10,665 nt of DNA from positions 1 to 10,665 of the forward strand of contig JAEYYQ010000550.1 in assembly GCA_023428365.1 (NCBI GenBank), in the 5' to 3' direction. A program made the translations under genes and the position numbers. Origin of the DNA: Pseudomonadota bacterium (lineage in GTDB: Bacteria; Pseudomonadota; Alphaproteobacteria; Rhizobiales; Hyphomicrobiaceae). The notes beneath the pieces were generated by a model that searched no databases, was not told where the DNA came from, and was given only the letters and a program-made list of their open reading frames with translations. Position 1 is the first letter of the stretch, and each line of letters begins with the position of its first letter. Positions 1 to 5,889 of the stretch are shown here, one piece after another.

Positions 1-431
1 GCGGCGGTGGAGGAGGCGGCGGCGGCTTCGGTGGTGGTGGAGGCGGACGCAGCTTTGGTGGGGGCGGCTACGGCGGTGGCGGCTTCAGTGGCTACCGAGG
101 CGGAAGCGGCGGTGGCATGAGCAGCTATCGCGGAGGCGGCGATTTTGGTGGCGCGCGTGGCTTCAGGGGATCTGGAGATAGCGGCTATCGTGCTTATCGC
201 GGCAATTCAGGCGTTGCGACACGTCGACCGGATATAAACAGACACGTCGGTAATCGGGACGGCTTCCGACGCGTTCGCCGCAATGGCCGGATCGTCTTCG
301 TTCCTGTCGGCGTAGGCTCCTGGTACGACGACGGATATTACTATTACGGTGGCTGCGAATCTCTTCGCAGACGCGCCATCGCGACGGGCAGCGGCTACTG
401 GTGGGCGCGCTATCAGGATTGCATTCAGTAG
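1..431 (+). CDS. Glycine-rich surface protein, 3' end (5' end outside window)
   Basis: The reading frame is open from the first complete codon at position 3, so the true start lies upstream; the internal ATG at 117 is only a methionine within the protein. The visible 143 residues begin with a glycine-rich tract of about 40 residues interspersed with Phe, Tyr, Ser and Arg. A second Gly/Arg/Tyr-rich stretch follows, then an arginine-rich linker and a short C-terminal module with a hydrophobic VFVPVGVG segment, a YYYYGG cluster, and a C-terminal YWWARYQDC. A cysteine lies in each half of the end module (GGCESL and YQDCI), which could form a disulfide. Similar Gly-rich proteins ending in a Trp/Tyr/Cys module are common hypothetical exported proteins in Hyphomicrobiales; that is from memory. 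No enzymatic motif is seen. Function is unknown; a cell-surface or envelope role is inference. It is convergent with the next gene. Confidence 0.75.
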   Translation, partial: GGGGGGGGFGGGGGGRSFGGGGYGGGGFSGYRGGSGGGMSSYRGGGDFGGARGFRGSGDSGYRAYRGNSGVATRRPDINRHVGNRDGFRRVRRNGRIVFVPVGVGSWYDDGYYYYGGCESLRRRAIATGSGYWWARYQDCIQ

Positions 432-456
432 GTTGAATGGATTGCTGACCGGCATA

Positions 457-485
457 CTCCCGCAGACTTGACGAGTGTGCGGGAG
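457..485. terminator. Hairpin between convergent genes, possible bidirectional terminator
   Basis: CTCCCGCA at 457-464 is the exact reverse complement of TGCGGGAG at 478-485, giving an 8-bp GC-rich stem with a 13-base loop. It lies between the stop of the glycine-rich gene (431) and the stop of the opposite-strand barrel gene (517), where a shared terminator would be expected. There is no T-run on either side, so a canonical intrinsic terminator is not shown. Confidence 0.45.
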
Positions 486-516
486 GTTCGCCCGATATCG
501 GCAGGAACAGCCAGCG

Positions 517-1611
517 CTACTTGAGCGGCACTGTGACCCGCAGCTTGCTGCTCACGTTTGGCTGTTCCTGATTGATGCCCTCAACGCCCGTGGTCACACT
601 CAATGAGTAGGCGTTCGGATTTATGAACGTCACACCGGCACCAGCCGACCGTGTGATGTCACTCCCGCCACCGGCATCGAAATCCGGCGAGCCAACGGCA
701 ATATCAGTCTGGTACTGCAGGAACGGCTCAAGCGTCTGGCCACCGTCCAGCGTGAAGGACCGGCTCACCCGCGGCGCGACCGTCACCGCGCTCTGGGTGG
801 CAGAAGCATTCCCGTCAGTGGCATTAAGATGTTCCGTTCCGTGACTGAAGGCGATCGTCGGCGTGAACTTCAGGCGATCAATATTCCAATTGCCGCGCAT
901 CCGGGCCTGAACCGAATTCTGCTCCGCGCCGAAGCCCTCGCCCGAGACGGAGCCTGCGCTTTGTCCCCATTGCGCCGTTGTGTCGAAGGTCAGCGCCGGA
1001 GCGGGCTTATATGCAAAATAAGTTGCGAGCGTACGCCCATGCTCCGAAAGAACGTCGGAATTTCCGACACCATCGCGAAAATCCATGGCGACGCCAACCA
1101 CGGTATTGCGGTTGAACTTGTAGTCAGCACCGACGCCGCCGCGCAGGCTCTGGTCGGGAGCGAGATTGGCACTCGATGCGTTGAGGGTGGTCCAGACATC
1201 GAACTTGTTATTGCGCGGGCCGATCGTGGGCTTCGGCATAATCATTCCGTCGGGAGCCAGGGCCTTGGCTTCCTCGAACCGCCTGAGCATCGTTTGATCG
1301 GTGAAGGTGCCGAGGTGTCCGGTACTCATCTTCATCGAGAAGTTTGAGTCCAGCGGCGAGAGCGCGAACGGCGCAGCCGCCCATTCGTTGGAAATCCACG
1401 ATTGACCAGCCAGTCGGCTATCGAGCCGGCCATACGCCGGGTCATTGGAAAACAGTTGCTGCAATCCGGATTGACGCGCCGAACCGATGCACGTCACGGC
1501 AATACCATCCGTTGAACTCAGGCAATCGTCGGCGTTCGCGGTGCTCCCGGCTCCGCCCGCAATCATTAGCATCGTCAGGGCGACGCACACATTCCGATAG
1601 CAAACTGCCAT
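517..1611 (-). CDS. Exported outer-membrane beta-barrel protein, autotransporter-barrel-like
   Basis: The 364-residue product starts with a signal peptide: MAVCYRN, then a hydrophobic core ALTMLMIAGGA and an ANA-D cleavage site near residue 27. After about 90 residues without recognisable domains, the C-terminal two thirds shows alternating amphipathic strands separated by turns (FDVWTTLNA, RGGVGADYKF, TVVGVAMDFRDG, ATYFAYKPA, FDTTAQWGQ, VQARMRGNWNI, FTPTIAFSHG, TVAPRVSRSF, LEPFLQYQTD, SAGAGVTFI, SLSVTTGVEG, SSKLRVTVPL). This is typical of an autotransporter-type barrel. A large passenger domain is absent, so a stand-alone barrel or adhesin-like porin is more likely than a classical autotransporter. 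The last residue is Lys rather than the usual aromatic residue. An in-frame ATG 30 bases upstream (1641) is possible. I chose 1611 because a G-rich stretch (AAGGGGGTGGG) lies directly in front and the signal peptide then starts cleanly. Substrate is unknown. Confidence 0.65.
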   Translation of the reverse strand: MAVCYRNVCVALTMLMIAGGAGSTANADDCLSSTDGIAVTCIGSARQSGLQQLFSNDPAYGRLDSRLAGQSWISNEWAAAPFALSPLDSNFSMKMSTGHLGTFTDQTMLRRFEEAKALAPDGMIMPKPTIGPRNNKFDVWTTLNASSANLAPDQSLRGGVGADYKFNRNTVVGVAMDFRDGVGNSDVLSEHGRTLATYFAYKPAPALTFDTTAQWGQSAGSVSGEGFGAEQNSVQARMRGNWNIDRLKFTPTIAFSHGTEHLNATDGNASATQSAVTVAPRVSRSFTLDGGQTLEPFLQYQTDIAVGSPDFDAGGGSDITRSAGAGVTFINPNAYSLSVTTGVEGINQEQPNVSSKLRVTVPLK

Positions 1612-1852
1612 CCCACCCCCTTCGGCCAGGATCCCCTTCATTGAACATCTCGCGATAAGCCGAGCGCTTTAGGGGACGAGTTTGGTGAAGATACGGCACC
1701 CCTTCGAGCGTCCCGACGGCGGCGCGAACCGCTTGAGACTTCATGCTCGGGAACATGCGCAAATTCGCGAAGGGGCTCAACCCACGATGGCGCGATCCAC
1801 GCTCAAGTCTTCGTGTGATGGCAGCCGTGCGATGCGTGGCCTGTCAAATGGT

Positions 1853-2869
1853 TCAGTTGAACCGGTACATCAAACCAACCGTGCCGCCATAGAACAACGC
1901 GTCGGAGTCAGCATCGATGCGGCGGGCATCGGCATCCGCGACGCCCGAGAAATGGCTGCCCGCTTCGGCAATCCCATTGACGTAGAGCATCATCCCGCTC
2001 GCCGTCAGCTCCATATTCGGCGCAATCTCATACGATACGCGCGCGCTCAGCTCGACGAACTGAGCAAACTCGGTGGAGTCGTGCGACTTCCGGAGACGAT
2101 TATCGGCGTCATCGTCGGACGAGAAGCGCGATTTCACATCGACGAAGTTAGCGAGCAGGCCGCCCTTCACAAAGCCCCCGAGCTTGAAGCCCGGCGCGAT
2201 GTACGTGTAGCCCTCGATGCCGATTTGCAGACCCGTCGCCCAGTTCGAAACGTCGAGCTTCACGCGATCGACATCGTCGTCGCCGGGATCATAGTCGCTG
2301 TACGAGTCGTAAGCTGCTGTCCTCAGCCGCTCGTCGACAATGATCGTGCGACCACCCGCAATGAAATTGAAACCAGGACGATCAGGAGCACCGCCGAAGA
2401 AATATGCGGCGCTGTCCGTCGAGAAAAGCGAACTCCTGAACTTCGCCTGCAGAGTATCGAGCTCGTTGGAATTACCTGTGTTGATGGTGCTCGAGGGAAC
2501 GTAAGCCGCATCCGTACCGCCGCCTGAGGACGGATCCATTCCCGTTCTCAGCAGACTGGAATCAAAGCCCCAGGCTCCGAGCACGCTGTAAACGGTGCGC
2601 TGCCCAAACAACCAACCGTCGAGTTGGAGACGCAGGCCGCCAGCCGTCGAGGGATCGAGGTCCGAAAACGAAACTTTGAAATAGGGATCAGCGCCACCAT
2701 CGGGCACGGTCATCAGCGCGTTGCCTACGTCGTGGCGCTGGAGAATGACACCTTCCAGGGCGACGCCGGCAAGGCCGAACTGCGGGTTTGATTGAGCATG
2801 CGCCGCATCAACGGCAATCGCCAAGGCTACGGCAACACCCGCGCCAACCACAACCCTAGATTTCAGCAT
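1853..2869 (-). CDS. Outer-membrane beta-barrel protein (BBP7/Lpg1974-like resemblance)
   Basis: The 338-residue protein has a signal peptide (MLKSRVVVGAGVAVALAIAV, cleavage after AHA at residue 25). Amphipathic beta-strands run to the C-terminus, which ends GTVGLMYRFN, a typical outer-membrane last strand apart from the extra Asn. Two blocks, GGRTIIVDERL (172-182) and NWATGLQIGIEG (209-220) followed by a GGFVKGGLLANF strand, resemble the G-x-R...E-x-L and G-x-Q-x-G blocks I recall from BBP7/Lpg1974-type pore-forming barrels; that link is from memory. Two periplasmic or extracellular loops are aspartate-rich: DYDPGDDDVD at 192-201 and DDDAD at 252-256. These could bind divalent cations. The frame extends upstream to a GTG at 2941, but the signal peptide fixes the start at the ATG at 2869. 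It is unrelated in sequence to the barrel protein downstream. No clear promoter or terminator was found around it. Confidence 0.65.
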   Translation of the reverse strand: MLKSRVVVGAGVAVALAIAVDAAHAQSNPQFGLAGVALEGVILQRHDVGNALMTVPDGGADPYFKVSFSDLDPSTAGGLRLQLDGWLFGQRTVYSVLGAWGFDSSLLRTGMDPSSGGGTDAAYVPSSTINTGNSNELDTLQAKFRSSLFSTDSAAYFFGGAPDRPGFNFIAGGRTIIVDERLRTAAYDSYSDYDPGDDDVDRVKLDVSNWATGLQIGIEGYTYIAPGFKLGGFVKGGLLANFVDVKSRFSSDDDADNRLRKSHDSTEFAQFVELSARVSYEIAPNMELTASGMMLYVNGIAEAGSHFSGVADADARRIDADSDALFYGGTVGLMYRFN

Positions 2870-3040
2870 GTCTAAACCCAACCCTTGCGGTTGCGTAACC
2901 ATGCAACAAAAGCCGGTAACGGACAAGGATTTGGCTGCCACGGAAGAGAACTCGGCCTAGGCATGTACCGAATCAGCAACAGTCTGGAACGCTGCTCAAG
3001 CCGACGGCCTGAATGCAAACGCAAGCCCGGTGAAACAATC

Positions 3041-3865
3041 TCAAGTTGTACGCCGCCGTGGGATATCGATCGGCAGGAATTCAACACCCGATTGCTGCAC
3101 CGGCTGCGGATAAAGCTTCATCAGATCCATGACATCATTTGGCATCCCGACCGTCACCGGCAGGCCCAGTGACGCCGCTTCGGCAGCGGTCAGAGCGTAA
3201 TCGTGCGTCCACTGCCCACCTGCCAGTTTTGCTGCGAGCGCTTCGGCCGTGGCCTGATCGAGGCGCGGCGTGAGCAGTTCCACAGCGCCGCGCTTGACCT
3301 GGGCCAGCGCCTTTTCGCCAACATCGGCGAGAACCAGCGTGAGATCGAAGACTTCGGCGATCGGCTTTGAATCGCGCGCTTTGACGATGCTTGCCGCCGG
3401 GAAGCCTGCGATCTGCGGATCAATCGGACCCAGCATGGAGAACTCGCCCATGACGATCTCGTCAGCGGCCAGCGCAATCAAAGTGCCGCCCGACATCGCG
3501 TAGACCGGAACGTAAACTGTCACTTTGGCCGGATGCGCCTCCACGGCTCGGGCGATCTGCATGGCGGCCAGCACCAGCCCGCCAGGAGTGTGCAGGATCA
3601 GGTCGATGGCTCGATCTGGCGGAGTTTCCTTGATCGCGGCGATGATAGTTTGTGCGTCTTCAAGGTCGATGTGACGGGACACCGACATCCCGAACAAACT
3701 CCGCTTCTCCTGCCGGTGGATCATGGTGATGACCCGGCTGCCGTGAGATTTTTCAATCGCTGCGATCGCCTGACCGCGACGCACGGCATACCAGCGCCCC
3801 ATCAGCAGCGGCTGCAAAGCGAACACGAGAAGAGCAATCCAGAAGAGAGAGGAGAAATCGGGCAT
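3041..3865 (-). CDS. Membrane-anchored serine protease, SDH (Clp-fold) family
   Basis: The 274-residue protein has one N-terminal membrane segment (about residues 6-23), then a short basic region and a Clp/crotonase-fold serine protease domain. Signature elements of the SDH proteinase family (PF01972) are visible: IHRQE (49-53), the oxyanion-type loop HTPGG (92-96), the nucleophile block YAMSGGT with candidate catalytic Ser125, and GEFSMLGPIDPQ (140-151). The family is distantly related to ClpP and SppA/S49 peptidases and is expected to cut peptides near or within the membrane; the substrate is unknown. There is no NfeD-like partner next to it. The frame is open to a GTG at 3913, but that codon lies beside a good -10 box. 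The ATG at 3865 has AGGGGA eight bases upstream, so 3865 is preferred. It is transcribed alone from its own promoter. Confidence 0.82.
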   Translation of the reverse strand: MPDFSSLFWIALLVFALQPLLMGRWYAVRRGQAIAAIEKSHGSRVITMIHRQEKRSLFGMSVSRHIDLEDAQTIIAAIKETPPDRAIDLILHTPGGLVLAAMQIARAVEAHPAKVTVYVPVYAMSGGTLIALAADEIVMGEFSMLGPIDPQIAGFPAASIVKARDSKPIAEVFDLTLVLADVGEKALAQVKRGAVELLTPRLDQATAEALAAKLAGGQWTHDYALTAAEAASLGLPVTVGMPNDVMDLMKLYPQPVQQSGVEFLPIDIPRRRTT

Positions 3866-3904
3866 GTGGGGCGTCCCCTGCGGTCGAAACTCGGCGAAGG
3901 CGTC

Positions 3905-3933
3905 ATAATACACAGCAGGCTGACCGAAATCAG
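3905..3933 (-). promoter_or_regulatory. Sigma-70-type promoter candidate for the SDH protease gene
   Basis: On the minus strand TATTAT (3905-3910) matches the -10 consensus at five of six positions. It lies 17 bases from CTGATT (3928-3933), a weak -35 with three of six matches. The predicted transcript would start near 3898, about 33 bases before the ATG at 3865. This also argues against the upstream GTG at 3913 as start. The surrounding bases contain several CAGC/GCTG repeats that could form an operator, but no defined symmetry was established. Confidence 0.4.
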
Positions 3934-3977
3934 CCTATCAGCTGACAGCGTTTCCTCTTCCTTTCAATGCGACACAC

Positions 3978-4010
3978 GAAAAGGCCCGTCCGCAGGCAGT
4001 GCGGCGGGCC
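3978..4010 (-). terminator. Rho-independent terminator of the KGG-repeat transcription unit
   Basis: Read on the minus strand, GGCCCG-CCGCA and TGCGG-(A)-CGGGCC form an 11-bp stem with one bulged base and a 5-base loop, followed directly by TTTTCGTG. The hairpin occupies 3983-4010 and the T-run 3979-3982. It lies 84 bases after the stop of the downstream KGG gene, in the correct direction. Two further small hairpins precede it on the same transcript: GTCCGG/CCGGAC at 4014-4028, and AGCCGTC/GACGGCT at 4096-4114, which overlaps the last codons of the gene. They have no T-run and may only fold the 3' untranslated region. Confidence 0.8.
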
Positions 4011-4093
4011 TCCGTCCGGCGACCGGACATTCCAACCGGAACGGGCGTGGGAGGGGACCCGCTGCGGCTGGGAAACGTCGTCGATGGTACTTG

Positions 4094-4462
4094 TCAGCCG
4101 TCGAGCTGACGGCTCATGGCCTTGGGAAGATCTGCCCCATCAACGTGGGCCAGATCGGTAGCGTCACCCGTCGGACCAAGGAGCGCGTGCGCTTCGGCAT
4201 TAGGGACGACCGGAGCGGAGCCATCTCCCGCTTCCGGAAACACGTGGCGATCGGGAGAACGCTTTTGCGAGGTCGCGGCTCCGCCCTTGCGGCCGAGCTC
4301 ACGATAACCTTCGGAACCGAGCTTGCTGCGGCGGGCCTCTCCGCCTTTGCGGCCAATCTCCTTATAAAATTCACGCCCACGCGCTTGAGCCGTCGCAGCC
4401 CCACCTCTTCGACCAGCTTCCTCGACCGTCATTCCACCCTGACCCGACCGGCTCTTTGCCAT
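4094..4462 (-). CDS. KGG-repeat stress protein with unusual C-terminal tail
   Basis: The 122-residue protein contains three KGG-type repeats (stress-induced acidophilic repeat, PF10685) at an exact 20-residue period: RGG at 19-21, KGG at 39-41, KGG at 59-61. Each follows an aromatic-hydrophobic segment such as REFYKEIGRKGGEA or EGYRELGRKGGAA. The repeat part is highly hydrophilic and probably folds as short helices. Residues 62-122 show no repeat and differ completely from the neighbouring paralogue. The N-terminal 70 residues align without gaps with residues 9-68 of that paralogue (MTVEEAGR at both starts), so the pair arose by duplication. The biochemical role of KGG proteins is not established; the family is named for stress induction and resembles E. 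coli YciG. The ribosome site is weak (GTGGTG). The gene is probably co-transcribed with the gene 107 bases upstream, because no terminator lies between them. Confidence 0.8.
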   Translation of the reverse strand: MAKSRSGQGGMTVEEAGRRGGAATAQARGREFYKEIGRKGGEARRSKLGSEGYRELGRKGGAATSQKRSPDRHVFPEAGDGSAPVVPNAEAHALLGPTGDATDLAHVDGADLPKAMSRQLDG

Positions 4463-4569
4463 GACACACCACGCTTTTTAAGACTGCACCTGAAACACAT
4501 CCCCCCTTGGCGAAAACACACAGAAAATCGACTTAAGCCCGCAGGAACCCTCCTCTTCGGTTACCGAGA

Positions 4570-4896
4570 TCAGCGCTCGCGATTGCGATGCTCAGCCCTG
4601 ACTTCGCCGCCTTTGCGGCCGATCTGGCTCATATGTTCTCGGTTCCGGCTGACGGCTTCACCGCCCTTCCGGCCGATCTGGGCATAAAACTCGGGCCCGT
4701 GCTTGATGCTGGTGGCCTCGCCACCCTTGCGACCCAGTTGCGAGTAGCCGTCATGGCCAAGCTGGCCGCGACGCGCCTCGCCACCCTTGTGGCCGATTTC
4801 CTCGTAGAAACCGCGGCCATGGAGGGTGGAAGTCGCCTCTCCGCCTTTCCGGCCGGCTTCTTCGACCGTCATCTTGCCTGCCTTGCGCGCCGTCAT
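4570..4896 (-). CDS. KGG-repeat stress protein (five repeats)
   Basis: The 108-residue protein is almost entirely KGG repeats, with KGG at residues 17-19, 37-39, 57-59, 77-79 and 95-97. The first four are spaced exactly 20 residues apart and the last 18. The intervening segments alternate FYEEIGHKGGEARR, GYSQLGRKGGEATS and EFYAQIGRKGGEAVS. It is small, hydrophilic and basic at the end (AEHRNRER), with no signal peptide or membrane segment, so cytoplasmic. The frame extends upstream to a TTG at 4980, but the ATG at 4896 has GAGG five bases ahead, and the first 28 codons of the longer form have no family resemblance. A GGAAC-N16-AGTT promoter candidate lies upstream and would put it under EcfG general-stress control. 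The opposite strand also carries long open frames because the repeats have biased codons; these are shadows. Confidence 0.85.
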   Translation of the reverse strand: MTARKAGKMTVEEAGRKGGEATSTLHGRGFYEEIGHKGGEARRGQLGHDGYSQLGRKGGEATSIKHGPEFYAQIGRKGGEAVSRNREHMSQIGRKGGEVRAEHRNRER

Positions 4897-4930
4897 AAGC
4901 ACCTCACCACCAACGCGATACGCAACAGCA

Positions 4931-4955
4931 AACTCGCTTGCGTGGCGAAGGTTCC
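4931..4955 (-). promoter_or_regulatory. EcfG-type (general stress) promoter candidate for KGG operon
   Basis: On the minus strand GGAAC (4951-4955) is followed after exactly 16 bases by AGTT (4931-4934). The alphaproteobacterial EcfG consensus is GGAAC-N16/17-CGTT, so the -35 is perfect and the -10 has one mismatch. A start near 4924 would leave a leader of about 28 bases before the ATG at 4896. The link fits a KGG protein, a common general-stress target in this group. It is a pattern match only. Confidence 0.5.
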
Positions 4956-5132
4956 GGTCCTCACGGAGGACGTCCGACAAGCTATCGGAGCGTCCATTGA
5001 ACGCGTTTACAGTGCATCAACCACCAATTATCTTGACGAGACAATAGCAATAAGTCGTACGCACCCTGCTTGCGTTTACTGCGGCGGCAGTTCATATACG
5101 AACATCGAATTCGCTTGGAGCGTGATGAAATG

Positions 5133-5147
5133 GCGGCTGGCAGCCGC
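5133..5147. repeat. 15-base inverted repeat in the cold-shock gene leader
   Basis: GCGGCTG (5133-5139) and CAGCCGC (5141-5147) are exact reverse complements around a single G. In RNA the stem would be GCGGC/GCCGC with a five-base loop. It lies about 90 bases before the cold-shock start codon. It could be a leader hairpin or an operator. Confidence 0.4.
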
Positions 5148-5183
5148 ACAGAGCTTAAGTCCCCAATGCGTTATTTGATGGTC

Positions 5184-5201
5184 TCGGGGACTGGGCCCCG
5201 A
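5184..5201 (+). promoter_or_regulatory. Leader hairpin upstream of the cold-shock gene
   Basis: TCGGGG (5184-5189) pairs with CCCCGA (5196-5201) across a six-base loop, 34 bases before the start codon. Cold-shock genes often carry structured leaders that control translation with temperature. Whether this one does so is inference. Confidence 0.35.
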
Positions 5202-5235
5202 AACCGGTGCTGCTACCTGGTGTGCGGGAAGTGAC

Positions 5236-5442
5236 ATGGCGACTGGAACGGTTAAGTGGTTCAATGGCCAAAAGGGCTATGGGTTTATCCAACCTGAAGA
5301 GGGCGGAGCTGACGTGTTCGTCCACATTTCGGCTGTTGAACGTGCGGGACTTTCGACTCTGAAGGAAGGTCAGAAGGTTTCTTTCGAATTGGAACGCGGC
5401 CGCAACGGCAAAACGTCTGCCGTTAATCTGCGCGTTTCCTGA
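5236..5442 (+). CDS. cspA: CspA-family cold-shock protein
   Basis: The 68-residue protein is a single cold-shock domain of standard length. The RNA-binding motifs are intact: RNP1 KGYGFI (13-18) and RNP2 VFVHIS (27-32), with the aromatic Trp8 and Phe9 in VKWFN. This five-stranded OB-fold binds single-stranded RNA and DNA. In the cytoplasm it acts as an RNA chaperone that melts secondary structure and helps translation, especially in the cold. The ATG at 5236 is preceded by GGAAG at a good distance. It lies 87 bases upstream of an IF-1 gene on the same strand and may be partly co-transcribed with it, since no terminator is visible between them. Alphaproteobacteria carry several csp paralogues, so the suffix A marks the family rather than exact orthology. 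Confidence 0.93.
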   Translation: MATGTVKWFNGQKGYGFIQPEEGGADVFVHISAVERAGLSTLKEGQKVSFELERGRNGKTSAVNLRVS

Positions 5443-5463
5443 TCGACTCTACGCGAAGTGTTA

Positions 5464-5496
5464 TTGACCTCGGGGCCCTAGGCACCGGGGTATAAG
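5464..5496 (+). promoter_or_regulatory. Weak promoter candidate for infA
   Basis: TTGACC (5464-5469) matches the -35 consensus well and TATAAG (5491-5496) matches the -10. The 21-base spacer is longer than the usual 16-18, so the two may not work as a pair. The boxes lie in the gap between the cold-shock and IF-1 genes. Confidence 0.25.
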
Positions 5497-5529
5497 TGCG
5501 CTTGTTTTTCCGGCGCTGAAGGGAGGCCC

Positions 5530-5811
5530 ATGGCCAAGGAAGAGGTTCTCGAATTCGAAGGTGTTGTCAGCGAAGTGCTGCCAGATGCGCGGTGCCGCGT
5601 CATGCTGGACAATGGCCACGAAGTCATTGCGTACACGTCTGGACGCATGAAAAAGAACCGCATCCGCATTCTCGCCGGTGACCGCGTTACTGTTGAGATG
5701 ACTCCCTATGACCTGACGAAAGGTCGGATCAACTTCCGCCACAAGGATACGCGAGCGCCTGTCCCAAGCGGACCGAGCGGCGGCTATCGCCCGCAGCATC
5801 GGCGCCGCTGA
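5530..5811 (+). CDS. infA: Translation initiation factor IF-1 with C-terminal extension
   Basis: Residues 1-72 form a complete IF-1 S1/OB domain that aligns end to end with the usual 72-residue protein: [11 protein letters not shown], the ENGH-like [14 protein letters not shown] block, [11 protein letters not shown], and [17 protein letters not shown]-1 binds the ribosomal A site with IF-2 and IF-3 during initiation and also has RNA-chaperone activity. Residues 73-93 are an added tail rich in Pro, Gly and Arg, ending QHRRR, absent from standard IF-1 and probably disordered and RNA-binding. Many Hyphomicrobiales have a second infA paralogue with such a tail; that is from memory. GGGAGG stands just ahead of the ATG. 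The gene follows a cold-shock gene and is closed by a strong terminator. Whether it is the main or the accessory IF-1 cannot be told from the window. Confidence 0.92.
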   Translation: MAKEEVLEFEGVVSEVLPDARCRVMLDNGHEVIAYTSGRMKKNRIRILAGDRVTVEMTPYDLTKGRINFRHKDTRAPVPSGPSGGYRPQHRRR

Positions 5812-5831
5812 GCGACGGCCCATCAAACGAT

Positions 5832-5867
5832 CCCGGCCCGGATGCCCTCATCCGGGCCGGGTTTTTT
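5832..5867 (+). terminator. Strong rho-independent terminator after infA
   Basis: CCCGGCCCGGATG (5832-5844) and CATCCGGGCCGGG (5849-5861) form a perfect 13-bp stem with a CCCT loop, followed by six T residues (5862-5867). It begins 21 bases after the IF-1 stop codon and closes the rightward cold-shock/IF-1 unit. Confidence 0.95.
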
Positions 5868-5889
5868 ATGACGCCGCCATCTTTTGTGC

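Larger units (their letters stand above)
4897..5235. other. 339-base divergent intergenic region between KGG and cold-shock genes
   Basis: No protein gene could be supported here; short frames in it have no ribosome site or recognisable composition. The left part holds an EcfG-type promoter candidate firing left into the KGG genes. The right part is probably the promoter and 5' untranslated leader of the cold-shock gene, with two hairpins at 5133-5147 and 5184-5201. A TTGACG at 5033-5038 looks like a rightward -35, but no convincing -10 follows at 16-18 bases. A GATAAT on the minus strand nearby has only a poor -35. The start of the cold-shock transcript is therefore unresolved. Confidence 0.5.

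Noticed and set aside
1..120. GGC/GGT-rich stretch as a DNA repeat array
   Set aside because: It is explained by glycine codons of the partial protein; no fixed repeat unit is seen.
505..530. GGAAC on the plus strand near the convergent gene ends
   Set aside because: The bases at the -10 position are CGGC and no rightward gene follows.
829..1347. Rightward open frame of 172 codons
   Set aside because: Antisense to the other barrel gene, which has a signal peptide and strand pattern.
1642..1780. Possible small leftward peptide upstream of the first barrel gene
   Set aside because: It runs out of frame into the barrel gene, has no clear ribosome site and no recognisable sequence. The 241-base gap 1612-1852 otherwise shows no clear promoter or terminator.
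1682..2527. Rightward open frame of 281 codons
   Set aside because: Antisense to the well-supported beta-barrel gene, Arg/Ile-rich composition without domain, and no ribosome site.
4544..4569. GGAAC on the plus strand between the KGG genes, as an EcfG promoter
   Set aside because: No CGTT-like -10 at 16 or 17 bases, and it points away from both KGG genes.
3533..4687. Long rightward open frame of 384 codons across the protease start and the KGG genes
   Set aside because: It runs antisense to the repeat-containing KGG genes, whose biased codons keep the opposite strand open. It has no ribosome site or recognisable domain, and a strong terminator hairpin lies inside it.
5033..5061. TTGACG as the -35 of the cold-shock promoter
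   Set aside because: No acceptable -10 lies 16-18 bases downstream.
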